The position numbers and the translations under genes were made by a program. Below, piece by piece: positions 1-11,532 of a stretch of DNA of 33,586 bases. The notes below the pieces were generated by a model. That model was not told the origin of the DNA. It made no database searches and saw nothing but the letters and a program-made list of their open reading frames with translations. The stretch covers positions 1 through 33,586 of the forward strand of contig JAIPMN010002060.1 in assembly GCA_020650975.1 (NCBI GenBank), in the 5' to 3' direction. The stretch comes from Apostichopus californicus. Taxonomy: Eukaryota > Echinodermata > Holothuroidea > Aspidochirotida > Stichopodidae. The number at the start of each line of letters is the position of its first letter. Positions within the stretch are counted from its first letter, which is position 1.

Positions 1-114
1 GTAACTTACCAGATTGGTTTTTCTTCTATTTCACTAAACTATTTGATGACCATATCAAAACATGGGATCTCAAAATAAAGGATGTTGAGAAAACTTTAGA
101 GCAGCTTAGGAGGC

Positions 115-298
115 CTGGGAAGTGTCATTTCCAACGATCTAGGCGGCCTTTTTAGCTAAAAATTTTCGGTACGCTGCGCGCCAACTCATGGTGGCGCTCC
201 GCTTAGATAGTAACAAGAAAATGGTCAAGCCCCCCCCCCAGGAAATGTTCAAGCCCCCCCAGCGCCCCCCACTGAAAAAAATCCTGGCTACGCCACTG
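115..298 (-). mobile_element. Decayed hAT-type transposon end (fragment)
   Basis: Read on the minus strand from 298, the sequence begins CAGTGGCGTAGCCAGG, the kind of CAGTGGCG terminus common on hAT-superfamily elements and their MITEs. It continues into G-rich runs (C-rich on the plus strand, about 229-274) and then a GC-rich stretch near 165-200 unlike the AT-rich surroundings. I could not find the opposite terminus or a target duplication, so the left limit is approximate and the element is probably truncated. The family assignment rests on the terminus alone. Confidence 0.45.
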
Positions 299-540
299 GT
301 ATTAACCTACAATTTATCGAGCTTAGATTGTAAAATTGTAACAATAATGTTATTTTCATAATGAACGTCATTTTCACTTCCACGGTAACTGAATTTCCCT
401 TTTTCCCCAATCTCACCAAAGATTCATATAGGTTGCTATAAATACGGCCTTGTGTTCATATCTAATTATAGACCTAACTTATAGCCACATATTCTCCTTA
501 TACAAGTCATAGGTGCGCCCTGGTTATCTTTTTATTACAG

Positions 541-2347
541 GTGGCTATCTCGTTGTCAAATGTTACCAAAATAACAAGACAGTACAGCGTTGGACTAATA
601 CCAAATTCCATTGAAGTCGTCACCGAAGATGAGGAGAAGGTAAAAGAATAGGCTGTGTTATTAACGATCTTCTTTAGTTTGTAAAGGCAACCGGTATATT
701 TCCCACCATGCAAAGACATGTCATCAAGGGGATAAACATATAGTGTTATTTACCGCGCAATTTAAGAAAAAAAATCCCTTTACGGTCAATAACAATATCA
801 CACAATTATGAGCATAACCGACAGATATATGAGGGAAACTCAACTGAGGAAATTCCGCTTCAAATATATAGAAACGTACTTCTTTGAGTTGTGTATTAAC
901 CGGAAGCAGTTTACTTTGGTATAGGTGCCCAAATCAAGCAGGAAAGTTTGTAACGTTTTTATTAAAGCTGTTTTAATCTATATTTGCTATTTTTGCTTTG
1001 ACTTGGCACAGTTTATTTGCACCATGGAAATATTACGCCGAGTGACGTGTCTGAAATGCAGCTGGTGAGGAATTTCGCAGAATAGGCCTATTAGAAAGTT
1101 TACACAATATACCTTCGGTGATTCTACCATGCATGCCCTGCACTTAATAAGATAGTGTCCATGTTTTTATTTTATTTTTTAGTACTTCTTTACATCGTTC
1201 CTGTCGAGAGAAAATGCTTATGTAATGCTGGACAGAGTTTGGGCGGAGGCAATCGCTACTAAGGGTAAGTTTTTATATTATTATCCTTTTTATACACTTT
1301 AAAAAAAACGCCACCTATATAGGTATCGCACCACAACAAGAGTAGTGCACGTCCGCCTGAGACGTTCGTCGGAAAATAACACTTTTAAAGTGCCCTACTG
1401 TATTTATTGTTTTGGCAATTTCTGAGTCATCACCATTCTTTCTTAGATGCTTGCATGTTGAAGAGGCTAAAATAAACTAATGATAGTCTAGAATCTGGAG
1501 GATTGAAGGTGATTTAAGGTATTTAGAAAACCTTGGGTGAAACAAGAAAATTCCGCAGCGACAGCTGGCAGATGGAACGGGAAGCACTATGATAAACTTT
1601 GAGCTCTTCTAGCTCAAAATCTAAACGGTCATGGTGGCAAAAGTTGAATGTTTTATGATAGCCCAAGCCATCAGCTATCATATGGTGGGCAGGACATGTC
1701 AGTTGAAAGCGTTTATCTATGCTCTATCGGCCTTGTAAAGTGACGAGTTTAGTTAACTTTGTAAGTCATTGGGAGCAATTAATTGTGGTGCGATACCTGT
1801 AGGAGGAATTTAAGTGCACCGACGTCCTCTCAGCAGCCCGTGCACCAGTCTATGAGCCTCTGTTAAAGGGATCTCCCAGTGGCTGATGCTGATTGCTCCA
1901 CAAATATTGCCAAAAATTATGCTAAAAATTATGCATCTTCAGATGAAAATCGCATATAGCATGATTTTGTATCACGAAGATATATGAATCTTTCAACTGG
2001 GGTAATTTTTTTTTTAATTATGCATCTGACAACAGCAGAGTGAATGATGTCATCAGGGCAATTGCCTTCAAAACGTCTTTGGTTTGTTAACTATTTTATA
2101 ATATGTCATGATCCACATGGGAAAGTATACTATTTCTACAAAGAGTTGAATGTTAATGAAATTCTAGTTACATAGAACATTGCATGCAAACAAACATTGT
2201 ATCAGGTTTTTAAGATTAATCACCAAGAAGATTATAACACTCAGAAAAGTTTAGAAGAACATGATCCCATTTTCTCTATCTCTCTCTCTCCTTTGCTTTC
2301 TTTCTTCTTTCATAGACTTTAATGAATTTTTCCATGAAGATTTTTGA
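541..2347 (+). CDS. GRAM-domain protein, C-terminal exons (5' part outside the window)
   Basis: Three linked exons are seen: 541-639, 1183-1264 and 2316-2347 (TGA). The first opens after a TTTTTATTACAG acceptor and reads VAISLSNVTKITRQYSVGLI then PNSIEVVTEDEEK. The second reads YFFTSFLSRENAYV then MLDRVWAEAIATK. Together they give the second half of a GRAM domain: hydrophobic strand, PNSIE turn, acidic loop, the FFTSF.SR signature and the C-terminal helix. GRAM domains are PH-like folds that bind membrane lipids or proteins in GRAMD/Aster, TBC1D8/9 and myotubularin families. The phases agree (0, then 1). The third exon, after a long CT-rich tract and CATAG, adds DFNEFFHEDF and stops, so the GRAM domain would be almost C-terminal, which is unusual for the TBC or Aster families. 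The upstream half of the domain and the start codon lie before this window. I am sure of the GRAM call, less so of the short last exon, and do not name the gene. Confidence 0.72.
640..1182 (+). other. Intron of the GRAM-domain gene
   Basis: AT-rich non-coding DNA between two well-defined GRAM exons. The donor is AAG|GTAAAA and the acceptor follows a T-rich tract ending TTTTTTAG. I see no other feature here. Confidence 0.65.
1265..2315 (+). other. Last intron of the GRAM-domain gene
   Basis: The donor GTAAGT at 1265 is consensus. The acceptor is a strong pyrimidine tract (TCTCTCTCTC...TTTCATAG) ending at 2315. The intron holds no convincing coding exon. Short matching words around 1312-1335 and 1785-1830 (GGTATCGCACCACAA against the inverse TTGTGGTGCGATACC) hint at an inverted repeat, perhaps a decayed MITE of about 490 bases. 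Confidence 0.5.
1322..1799. repeat. Inverted repeat pair, possible decayed MITE
   Basis: GGTATCGCACCACAA at 1322-1336 is the exact reverse complement of TTGTGGTGCGATACC at 1785-1799. Flanking bases partly extend the pairing: CTATATAGGTATCG on the left against CGATACCTGTAGGAGG on the right. The roughly 480-bp spacing is typical of a MITE sitting inside the intron. I found no clear target-site duplication and no family match. Confidence 0.5.
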
Positions 2348-2910
2348 CTGCCCGATCGTCTCATTTCCAAGCGACGTTAAATCAATACCGACGAAATTGC
2401 CACGTATATTTGAGCTTGACAATCTGATTATTGAAGAATTTAGTTTACATTTACGAAATGTGCCACTCGATCAGTCTCACTAACTTCATCCTGCCGCCCG
2501 CCCGCCGGTGCCATTTTGGAAACGTTCTGGGCCGTTTGTCTTATGAAACAGTCGAAAAACACCACCGATTCTGCGATACTATACTAATTCACAACTGATC
2601 AAGCTCATTCATACGGGGACTCATGTTTTTTTAACATAAAATGTTTTTTATGTACCGATGCATCGATCATCACAGTACGACCCTTCACGCTTTTTCATGT
2701 TATGATGAAATTTGGACGAATGTTATACAATTTCCGTAGTAGCAACTTCCAAAAAATGGTGCCATACCGGGACCTATGACTGGGTCCTAGGCCCCTACAT
2801 AAAAAGAGCGGAATGCGTCCGGAATTCATTGAACAATCTCAAATAAGTTAAAGTAACCTACTATCATCTATTGGAAAATATAACAAGTCCAATAAGAACG
2901 TTCTGGGAAG

Positions 2911-2916
2911 AATAAA
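2911..2916 (+). terminator. Poly(A) signal of the GRAM-domain gene
   Basis: Canonical AATAAA 564 bases after the TGA at 2345-2347, followed by a T/GT-rich stretch (TACTTCTGTCATTCTTT), as expected for cleavage. This would make 2348 to about 2935 the 3' UTR. Confidence 0.5.
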
Positions 2917-2935
2917 ATGTCGATACTTCTGTCAT

Positions 2936-5310
2936 TCTTTACATTAGACACATACAAATAACAGTTTAGCAGATGTATGTAAGTTAACACAAATGAGGGC
3001 CTAGCGCTATTGTTAATAAGGAATAGGGCCTAGGCCTAGCCTATACTTGAGTTTGATAGTGATGATTTGTACATAGCATATACGCCTACATTTGCAAATT
3101 TACATCATCGTTTGTCTTTTTTTTTTATGAAAACCATTTGGGAAATTTGCAAGCAAGCAAATTGCAAGTTTGGTTGTCATGTAATTCGGAAAGTTCGCAA
3201 TCGCCTTTAATACTAGATCCTCGACATAATATAGGTCCTTCGACTACTGCATAGGCCCTAGGCCTAACCTTGGGTATTATATTGTTACTAGACTATGTTA
3301 GTACAGTCTAATATAATATTAATCAAACGAAGCGAAATTCATTTTCTTATAACCCAACTGCTATCTATCTCAGTATACGATACTATTTGATACACTAGTG
3401 CACTTACCGTGTCTCGCAGTGACATTCTTTACAGTTTTAGCGATTGAAACTATCGTTTAATCCCATGGCAACCATAATCTAGCGTAAATTCGATGCACTA
3501 TATATACGTGCACCTTGAACGTACGGACAAAATGTGCACATTGTGTGTATTTTAGAGCAGTAAGGTATATTTCCCGCAGCAGAATGCAGTCGCCCAAGAT
3601 AGCATAATTTGCATTTTATTTTGCAGAATTTCACTTCTTGGATTACAAGAGACGAATCATAATTATGTTAGATAGGTTTGACTGACAACAAGTTAACATT
3701 TATTAAAGCATTTCATGGATACTTATGTAATTAAACAAACACGAAACGAACTTAATTTAAGACCTTCGTCACATGATTTTTGTTGACAACTGTTGGATAC
3801 CTATTAGCTGTTACTGTATTAATTGGCGATATGTTACTACATTCTCGTAAAAAGAAAAAAACTCCGATAAAACTACTGAACCACTCGATCGGTAGGCTTT
3901 TTACGTTATTTTTGCAAACCCTCGGTCCGAAATAGAAACTTCATGTAAGTTGGGATGTAGTACTATTGGGCTGAGAGGTGGCCTGAGTAAGTCCTTAAAT
4001 AAACAACAACGAAGAGAACAATAAATAGTTGAAAATGCTTCAGGGTTCTATCCTCTGGCGACCCCTGTGCACTCATATTGATAACAATGCTCCTTCTTTC
4101 ATTTTATACCTTTTTCATAAATATATACGAAGAAAATAGAGAAACTAAGTGAGTTAACCAACGACATCACAAAATGTTTGACATTACATTTACAGCTCTC
4201 AAACAGAACCCAAATATTGTTCATCACTAGCATATAACATGTAACAAGAACATCAACACATAAGTTAAAAAAAAGGAAGGTTTTTGAACACTTTATTTGG
4301 ACGTAGAGGTATATTAGACAGAAAAAAAGTTAATTTAATTTCTCAGTCGCAAATTTAGTCCTCGGCATCATGTTTCGATGATCTGAACGAAATCGCTCGT
4401 TTGTTGGATGGTGGCGCAGTTACACTTTACAATTAAAATTAATGGTGGCTGCTCCTCTGCTACCATTAAAAAAGATATTTTCCGCAGGTAAGTCAGGCAT
4501 GAGAACATCTTCTATGTAGAGTAGCTGGCTCATCTGATGAGTCTTGAGACCCAAACAGTCAAAATTCTGTTGGTTTCTTCACAAGGTAATCCAGTATGAA
4601 CGTTGCATTAACTCCTAAGCTCTAGACGTGCACTTCAATACAATGAACTGCAATAGTTGGTCGATTGTTTAGGCCCCAACGTTAGCCTAGCCTATACCTA
4701 CAACTAGGGCCTAGTACTTGTAAATGTAACTGTAAGGCTAGACAACACTAACAGTAACAAACATAGTCAGACTAGAGCCTAACTTAGAAGTTAGGGATTC
4801 ATGGAGCCGGTATTAAGATGCCGGCCTATCTTTAGAATGCGTACTTTAGAACGGGAAAGCTTACTTCGAATCGGCAGAATAACAACTGTATAATCCGGTA
4901 AGGATTAGGAGATAGAAGAACGGGAGGTGTAGATAGGGAGTGATTACATGAATGTGGGAGAGTGATAGTAAACGGGATATAGATTAACAGAAACAGTCGA
5001 ATGGTACGGATTCTAAATTAGTACCACTAAATCATATGGTACGGATTCTAAAGTTAGGCCAATAATTTAGTTAAGAATAACGTGACACATTAGCATTTAA
5101 ACATTTCACCAAAAGTAAGGGTTTGCATTTTGGTTGAAGGGATTCATTTTCAAATCTGTGTGCCAAATTTAGAGCCTGAGGTGTTAGACATACCTATCAA
5201 CCCCTAAGTCCCATTCAGTATTGCACTTTACTAACCTGAGTAAGTATGTCTACATGATTGATACTTACCAACACTCCATGTTTCATCCTCAGATTACTAT
5301 TAGTCACAAA
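2936..5310. other. Intergenic region upstream of MRPL9
   Basis: No gene is seen. The region is AT-rich with scattered GGCCTAGGCCT-like words (about 2998-3050, 3240-3265 and 4670-4725). A short direct duplication of ATGGTACGGATTCTAAA occurs at about 5000-5016 and 5036-5052. The MRPL9 promoter must lie towards the right end, but I see no TATA box I would trust. Confidence 0.5.
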
Positions 5311-8300
5311 ATGGCACATGTGAAGAACATATTTCAAGTCACACCGGCCCTAACACAGCTGTTGTCATCTGTTTGTAGATCAACGGCTGCACAGTCAGCC
5401 ATCAACTTGCAACAAAGAAGGGTAAGTAAAGAAAAGTGGCCCTGGTTAAAATGCAGTAAAATATCTTAATGAGTATGAACATAACTGACCATAATCAAAC
5501 TTTCTAGCATATTTGGTGGCAATAATTCTGCCGTTTAAAAATGTTGTTGCAATGAGGTTTGAACAGCTGCAAGAATAGAATCATAAAAGCTATTCATAAT
5601 TGATGTTCATTTGGCTAAATAATATCTAGATGGGTGACCTGGTTTGATCAATAGTGTCATTTCGCGATACATCCGCTAAGTTTGCAAAAAAAATATTGCC
5701 AGAAATTGATGAATCAAAGACAGAAAGCCTCTATAAAACTAATTACATAAATGTCACAAAAACTACATTTGCAAATGACAAGGCAAGTCTCCTTGACCCT
5801 GGTTTGCATTCTGCTTTTCTTTGTCAGTCGGTTGTTATTGTCAAACGGAGAGAACGGAAACGTGAGAACAAAAGATGGGTGAAGACAGACCTAGAGAATC
5901 CTTTCAAAGAAAAGGAAGAGGTGTATGAATTTGTAGAGGACACACAGCATCAGGCTACCAAGACTATCAAGGTCATCTTGACAGAGGATGTACCAGGTGG
6001 GTACCTCAAGAGGCAAGTGGGGAGTTCTCTGCCCCTAACTACCTAGGAAAATAACCTGGTAAATCATATTAAAGCATATTGTATTGGTGACTCAACTGTC
6101 CTCCCTTCCCCCCTCCCCCACCCCCATTTTTTACCCACATGTGTGCAATTTTAAAAAAATATTTCAGCCAGGATTGCAAAATTATTCTGAAAAATTGTGT
6201 CAATACAACTTTATAATCCTCAGACAAAAACTTTTCATTTTTAGTGCTCATCATTTCTTGACCCAAGAATGAAGAAGGTTTGCTTTCATTTTTGATAGTG
6301 TACTCTCCATGAACTTCTTCTTTTTGTTTCACATCGACAGGTGTCGGTTTGAAAGATGACATCGTTGCTGCAAGGAAAGGATTGGTGAGAAACAAACTGA
6401 TACCACGAGAGCTAGCAGTTTATGCATCTCTAGAAAACATGAAGGAAAGAGCTTCCAGATTACAGGTACTAGGACAAAAATAATGCTCTTGCAGTGACTA
6501 CAGGGTAGCAAGCTGCTCCAACAGAGCTCTAACACCCTGAACAGGGGAGGGTGTGAAGGGTGGTGTACAGTACCCTTCACTACAGAGAAAATATGCAAAC
6601 AATGCAGTCGACAGTAGGAACACACTTGTAGGAGAAAATCACATTTGCAGTAAGCTTCTTTGTTAAATCTGTATTATGCATTTTCCACCAGTGGCCATCA
6701 ATATGTTGGCTTTAAATTGAGAGGGTGTGAGGTGGGCCGGGGCATACCTGTTTAATCCAGTTCATGAACAATCGTAGCAAATGGACAGTGGCACACAGCT
6801 ATGTGCATCTGGAAATATTGCAATGTTCAAAGTCAATGGCAGGTTTGCCGTAGGTTGTAGTTCAATTTACATTTGGAGCAAAGTCATGTATACTGTGATG
6901 CTGTCAGTGAATATTGGTTATTAAGAAAAATGATTAAATGGAATTTTGTTGACTCGTGTGCTTCTGTTTCTTAACAGTTGAGAAAAAAATCTTCTTTTTG
7001 CTTACAATAGTAATCCCTGTTGAGTAATTTCAGCTGGCTTTCAAAAATTTGTGACTACAAGAACAAGAATTCAGTACAGTGTACAGTACAGTATGTCCAC
7101 CTACCATGACCAACTATATAATATATTGATTGGACTGTGTACATACAATCATGCATAGTATGTTCAAATACAGTACATGCATAGGCACTCTTCAATATAT
7201 CCAAACATTGTTTTGTAATAATTTTAACTTTACAGGAAGATGCCTCTGGACCAAAGAGATTATCTCTTCTAGCTCAAGAGGTTAGTAACAACATTTTGTC
7301 TTTGAACTCCTGGTGGGATTAGTGGGATTTTTGCTGTGTGTTAACTTTGTATCATCATTTCAGATCCTGCTTTCAATGCATGGACTCCCACATTTAGAAT
7401 AAGCAAGCAGAGATATGGCATGAGTAAAATTGATATTCAAGAGTGCAGGCCTGACCTAAAAATTGCATGACTTGTAAGTTGAATTAGGCTCTTCAAAGAA
7501 TTTCAAGTAGTCCAGTACTGATCATAGTTGATTTAATCATTTGTGATTTAATGTTGCATGCATGTCAAGGAATGATTGAAAATACTTCTCAAAACTTTGT
7601 TGTAATTATAAGTTCCTAGTGGACAACTTTGGGATAGCTGTTGGCCTCATGAGACATTTCTGTGCTACAGATTTTCTTGAGAATTTTACATTAACTTTAT
7701 ATAGTTTCTAATATCATAAATGTGTCATTTCATTTTGCAAGTCAGCTTTCAGTGCCAAATTATTCACATTCTGAAATCATAACATTTTATTGTGTGAAAA
7801 GGCCCATCACTTGAATTGTCACTAACATGCCTAATTTTTGCTTTGAAGAAAATAACAAATTGTGGACCTGAAAATACTTCATTTTCCTTGAGAACGCAAA
7901 TTGAGTAGCATCATAATCAAACTGGCTTTTATGGTAAAGTAAGACATTTCAAAGGTTAAATGGTAGATAACTATACTTATACTGTTTACATGCAGACGAT
8001 ACATCACATGCAGTCGAAACCATTGCGAGTGGTTCTACACGAAGACCAAGAGTGGGAAGTTCTACCCAAAGAACCGATTCTTCAAGCCTTTAAGAAGGTA
8101 ATACTTTCAAAATTATTATACTTAGGTAAAGATATTTCTAGTTAGATGCACAGGATTGTAGAACTGAACATTTAATCTTGGACTCACAATTATCTTAAGT
8201 TTTGATAAATGTTGACCATAAAATTCATATTTGTTGGTCAACATCTTGCTGATCACTGTGGTCAACATTGGTCAACACCAATTGTGTGCAGTGTTGCTAC

Positions 8301-9320
8301 AGTATTGAGTGTCACAGATATGCATTACGACATCAAAAAATTCAGTCCTTTGTCTTACTGGTTCACGTTTTCTTTACTTTATCAAATAAAATCAAATTAG
8401 TGAAGCATTGTTGCAATTTAGTATCATAGATTAATGTAACATCAAAGCAAAAGTGACCTTCATGTTGCATTGGAATCTACTAGTGGTCATTGGTATTTGG
8501 TAGTAAGGAATTCAGCGTTGGGATGGAGGTATTCAAGGATAAGTTATCCATCTCATGTTGTATCTCTCGCTTACTCTATCTTCTTTAGGACGGTGTGTTT
8601 GTTCCAGAGTATGCACTAGAATTACCAGATGAGCCAATCACAGAATTTGGAGTGTACCAACTTCAGGTTACGGTGAGTTGGAATATCATTTGTCACAAAA
8701 CCAACTGAAGCATTCACCGCAGTATCAAATAAAAAAATCCATATCTATTATTTCCTTGAAAAGTTTCTAGTGATTTACATGGTTTTCCATGCTTTTCAAG
8801 ATCAAAACATGTTGTACAGTTAACTATGTATGGTGAGATGTTTTATAACAAAACATCTAAATCGCTGATAAAGTTTTGCCAAAAAAGAAACTTTCAATGA
8901 GTAATCATGAAATTTAATTTATGAAAATATATCAGTACAAACTATTCAAATGAGGATTTTTGTTTTCCCATATTAAATAATTCTAGGACTTTCCAGACCC
9001 AGAAAAAAAGGGCACATCCTTGTTTCCCTACTTTCCTAAATCTTGTGGAAATTGGAATCTTGGATTTAATAAGCTAGCTAGAATATCAATGCATTTAGTT
9101 CTTTCTACCTATTCCACAGACAATTGTAAATACGAAATAGCATTTCTGATTTCCTTGACCTTTTACTCTGACAAGATGTTAGTACTTGTTTAACCATACA
9201 TTTTATATATATGTGCATCTCTCCTTTCAGGTTAATGGGGTGAAGACTGTCCCTGTGGAAATGCATCTCATCAAGAAGGAAAGAGAGAAAGTAGATGACG
9301 TTGCTCTGGACGATATCTGA
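5311..9320 (+). CDS. MRPL9: Mitochondrial large-subunit ribosomal protein bL9m (MRPL9)
   Basis: A structural protein of the mitochondrial 39S ribosomal subunit, made in the cytosol and imported. Seven exons join in frame: 5311-5421, 5828-5996, 6341-6465, 7236-7280, 7996-8097, 8589-8672 and 9231-9320, giving 241 residues (the human protein has 267). Every junction has GT/AG borders and a matching phase. Residues 1-37 (MAHVKNIFQVTPALTQLLSS...) look like a mitochondrial targeting peptide: basic, hydroxylated, almost no acid. About residues 70-135 carry the L9 N-terminal domain, with VYEFVEDTQHQATKTIKVIL, then GVGLKDDIVAARKGLVRNKL and IPRELAVYASLEN, which correspond to conserved stretches of animal MRPL9. 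Exons 5-7 hold the C-terminal region, with LPDEPITEFGVYQLQVTVNG closely matching the family. Start 5311 is chosen because AAAATGG is a strong context and the peptide begins a typical presequence; in-frame ATGs further upstream lie in the presumed leader. Identification is very secure. Confidence 0.96.
6466..7235 (+). other. MRPL9 intron 3
   Basis: A 770-base AT-rich intron. It holds a short GTACAGTA-type repetitive run around 7075-7095 and no coding exon that I can support. Confidence 0.7.
7281..7995 (+). other. MRPL9 intron 4
   Basis: A 715-base AT-rich intron with no gene and no clear repeat. The donor is GTTAGT and the acceptor is ACATGCAG. Confidence 0.7.
8098..8588 (+). other. MRPL9 intron 5 with a GGTCAACA-type short repeat
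   Basis: A 491-base intron. Between about 8209 and 8280 the words TGTTGACC, TTGGTCAACATC, TGGTCAACATTGG and GGTCAACACC form a small degenerate cluster in direct and inverted orientation. Otherwise nothing is seen. Confidence 0.6.
8673..9230 (+). other. MRPL9 intron 6
   Basis: A 558-base AT-rich intron with a GTGAGT donor and CTCCTTTCAG acceptor. No other feature is seen. Confidence 0.7.
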
Positions 9321-9870
9321 CTCCAATATAGGACAGCACCTGAAAGTAATTGAGAATGCAATAGGCTTCCAGAGGTCATAGAAATGCTACAAGCCATGAA
9401 ACTTGAGAACAAGTGTTATCCAGGCCTTACTTGAAAACTGTGACATGGCCATCAGACTTTCATTTTGCATTGCATTAAGATATGCACCCAGTATGTGACC
9501 TCCATGCCAGACCTCATCCGTGTCCAAAATTTGATGAGTTGATCATGGAATAGTTTGGAAAATGCCACAATATCTTGGCACTTGATTGCAATTAAATGAT
9601 TGTAATCAAGTCAGTCTTCTCTCTACATAATCATGATATAGCATGAAAGAGCTTTGTCAGTGTTTGCCTAGTATGTCACACATTACTATATGTTAGTACA
9701 GTAAAGCGTGCTGTGGTGAATAGTGAGGACTATATCTCATATTGTTGTATACCATAATGATGCATTAAATCCTCTCCATGGTAAGCAATGTGTAGCAGAA
9801 TCTATCACAGGTTGATAAACCGAGAAGAGAACTGTGTTGTGATATCGTTTAATAAAATAGAAAAAGTTGC
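9321..9870 (+). other. MRPL9 3' UTR
   Basis: From the TGA to the AATAAA at 9851, about 530 bases of non-coding sequence with no other gene. The right limit is inferred from the poly(A) signal. Confidence 0.6.
9851..9856 (+). terminator. MRPL9 poly(A) signal
   Basis: Canonical AATAAA, followed within 30 bases by a T-rich stretch (TTTATCTTTTTTTATTTG). It is the only good signal downstream of the MRPL9 stop before the oppositely oriented RFK transcription unit. Confidence 0.7.
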
Positions 9871-11532
9871 AATGAGAAATTTATCTTTTTTTATTTGCAG
9901 TCCACTAAAATAATTTGATATACATTGCACAATTACAGAGAAAGAGTACCTTGTGTCACACTAAAACCATCCCCAGTCTTCACATAAAACTTAATGAGTT
10001 GTCCAATTTGCATTACTAAGAATCAATGGCTCATGAACAGAAGACATCATTAGACATTAAAGCACTCATTTGGTATTACCCTCAACTTGCTCAAAAGAAC
10101 ATTTTTGTGTGTTAACGATGCATTTTGCCATTTCATCAAGCCATGAAAAGTTCACACGTGAAAATTCTTCAAACTTTTCCCATTCTGTGGGGTCACAACC
10201 AGTTGACTACTAATTAGTGAGCTGCTAACCATTTACCCACTTCAGAAATTTTGTGTCCCACAAATACCATGTAATGTATTAATATTCCAATATGAATATT
10301 TTGCTGGTATGCTTTGATGCACCTTGATTATCTACCACCAGATTGTGGCCTCATCAATGCAAACTGCAACTTTAAGCTGGGAATACTACTGAGGTTAACA
10401 AAATGTGTATGGGCAGCTATATAGCTCTGGCCAACAATGTAGCACGAATAACTATATGTATTATTATCTTAGCCATACTTTGTACAAGAATGTGCCACTT
10501 CAAGACTGTTTTAGGTATTGTGCCATAAAGGTATCCCCGGTGCTCTTAGTGACAGGGTGCAAAAGTGCAACATGTCAAATTAATTTGTGGTCAATATCAT
10601 AAACACCTCTAATATACCAAGATAATTATAAAAAGTATCATCCTGTTTGATTAAAATGAAAAATAAACAAATATTTCTGAATAATTCTCATAATTACATA
10701 TTTCAAGTTTAACATATTCATCATTCACAATGATGATCTTAAAGCCAACACCCCCCTAGCCTAATGGGAAGCTGACCTGGAAATTATACACCTCATATAA
10801 AATGAAAACAATATAGATATACATCACCAGAGAAAGTTAAAATTCCATCTCACTTTGGAAAGTGAATACCCTACAATTATATTTCCTTCACTAACTTTTT
10901 CTCAATAACCCTATTTGTGATAAGGAAGAGAGGGGGCCAGCAACAATCTTGTAGATAATTCAAATGATAAAAAACAGACTGTGATCCAAAAGTTTGATGG
11001 TCCGTATAAAAAAACAAGTGGAGGTGCTTTCCCTATTCACCCTCCTCACATTTGCCATTTGATCGCAGCTGGGAGGTCTTGACAAGTTTGCTGATACGCC
11101 AGTAAACTATTTTGATGCTGGTTCTAGCATCTAGAAAACCACCAATTGCAACTCTACAAAACAGTTTGTTCTTAAAAGAGACAACCACCACCATCTATAC
11201 TTGCAACTGATTTAACCAGGTTTTGAGTAGTACACGTTTACTCTCACAACGTAACATGGAGCAACATTGGGATAGCATGTTTTGTTGGGAGTCTGGTAGG
11301 CCAGGCAGTGAAGTGCATACATTACCAATAAGTGCACGACAGAAACATGCATGCTTTGGAATGAATGTGCAGGTTAGAGTCAGTTTGTAGCATCAGCAAA
11401 CCATATGGAAACCAAAGGCTCAAATGAGGTTCCCTGGTCGTCTAATACTGGTCCTTACTCTTCCCAAAGTCTCCCTGATGTTTCCTCTCCACTGTTATGA
11501 TGAACCTTATTTTCCTACCACAGAAACATTTA
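9870..11532 (-). other. Presumed RFK 3' UTR / inter-tail region
   Basis: About 1.66 kb without an open frame of note between the RFK stop and the minus-strand AATAAA at 9890. I infer a long 3' UTR. If RFK uses an earlier site, part of this is simply intergenic. No repeat stands out. Confidence 0.45.
9890..9895 (-). terminator. RFK poly(A) signal
   Basis: TTTATT on the plus strand, AATAAA on the minus strand. It is the best minus-strand signal I see between the RFK stop at 11533 and the MRPL9 end. Cleavage 15-25 bases further on would fall at about 9865-9875, right at the predicted MRPL9 cleavage site. A nearer non-canonical signal cannot be excluded. Confidence 0.5.

Noticed and set aside
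5654..6046. A 130-codon plus-strand open frame read as one gene
   Set aside because: Only 5828-5996 is coding (MRPL9 exon 2). The rest is read-through into both introns.
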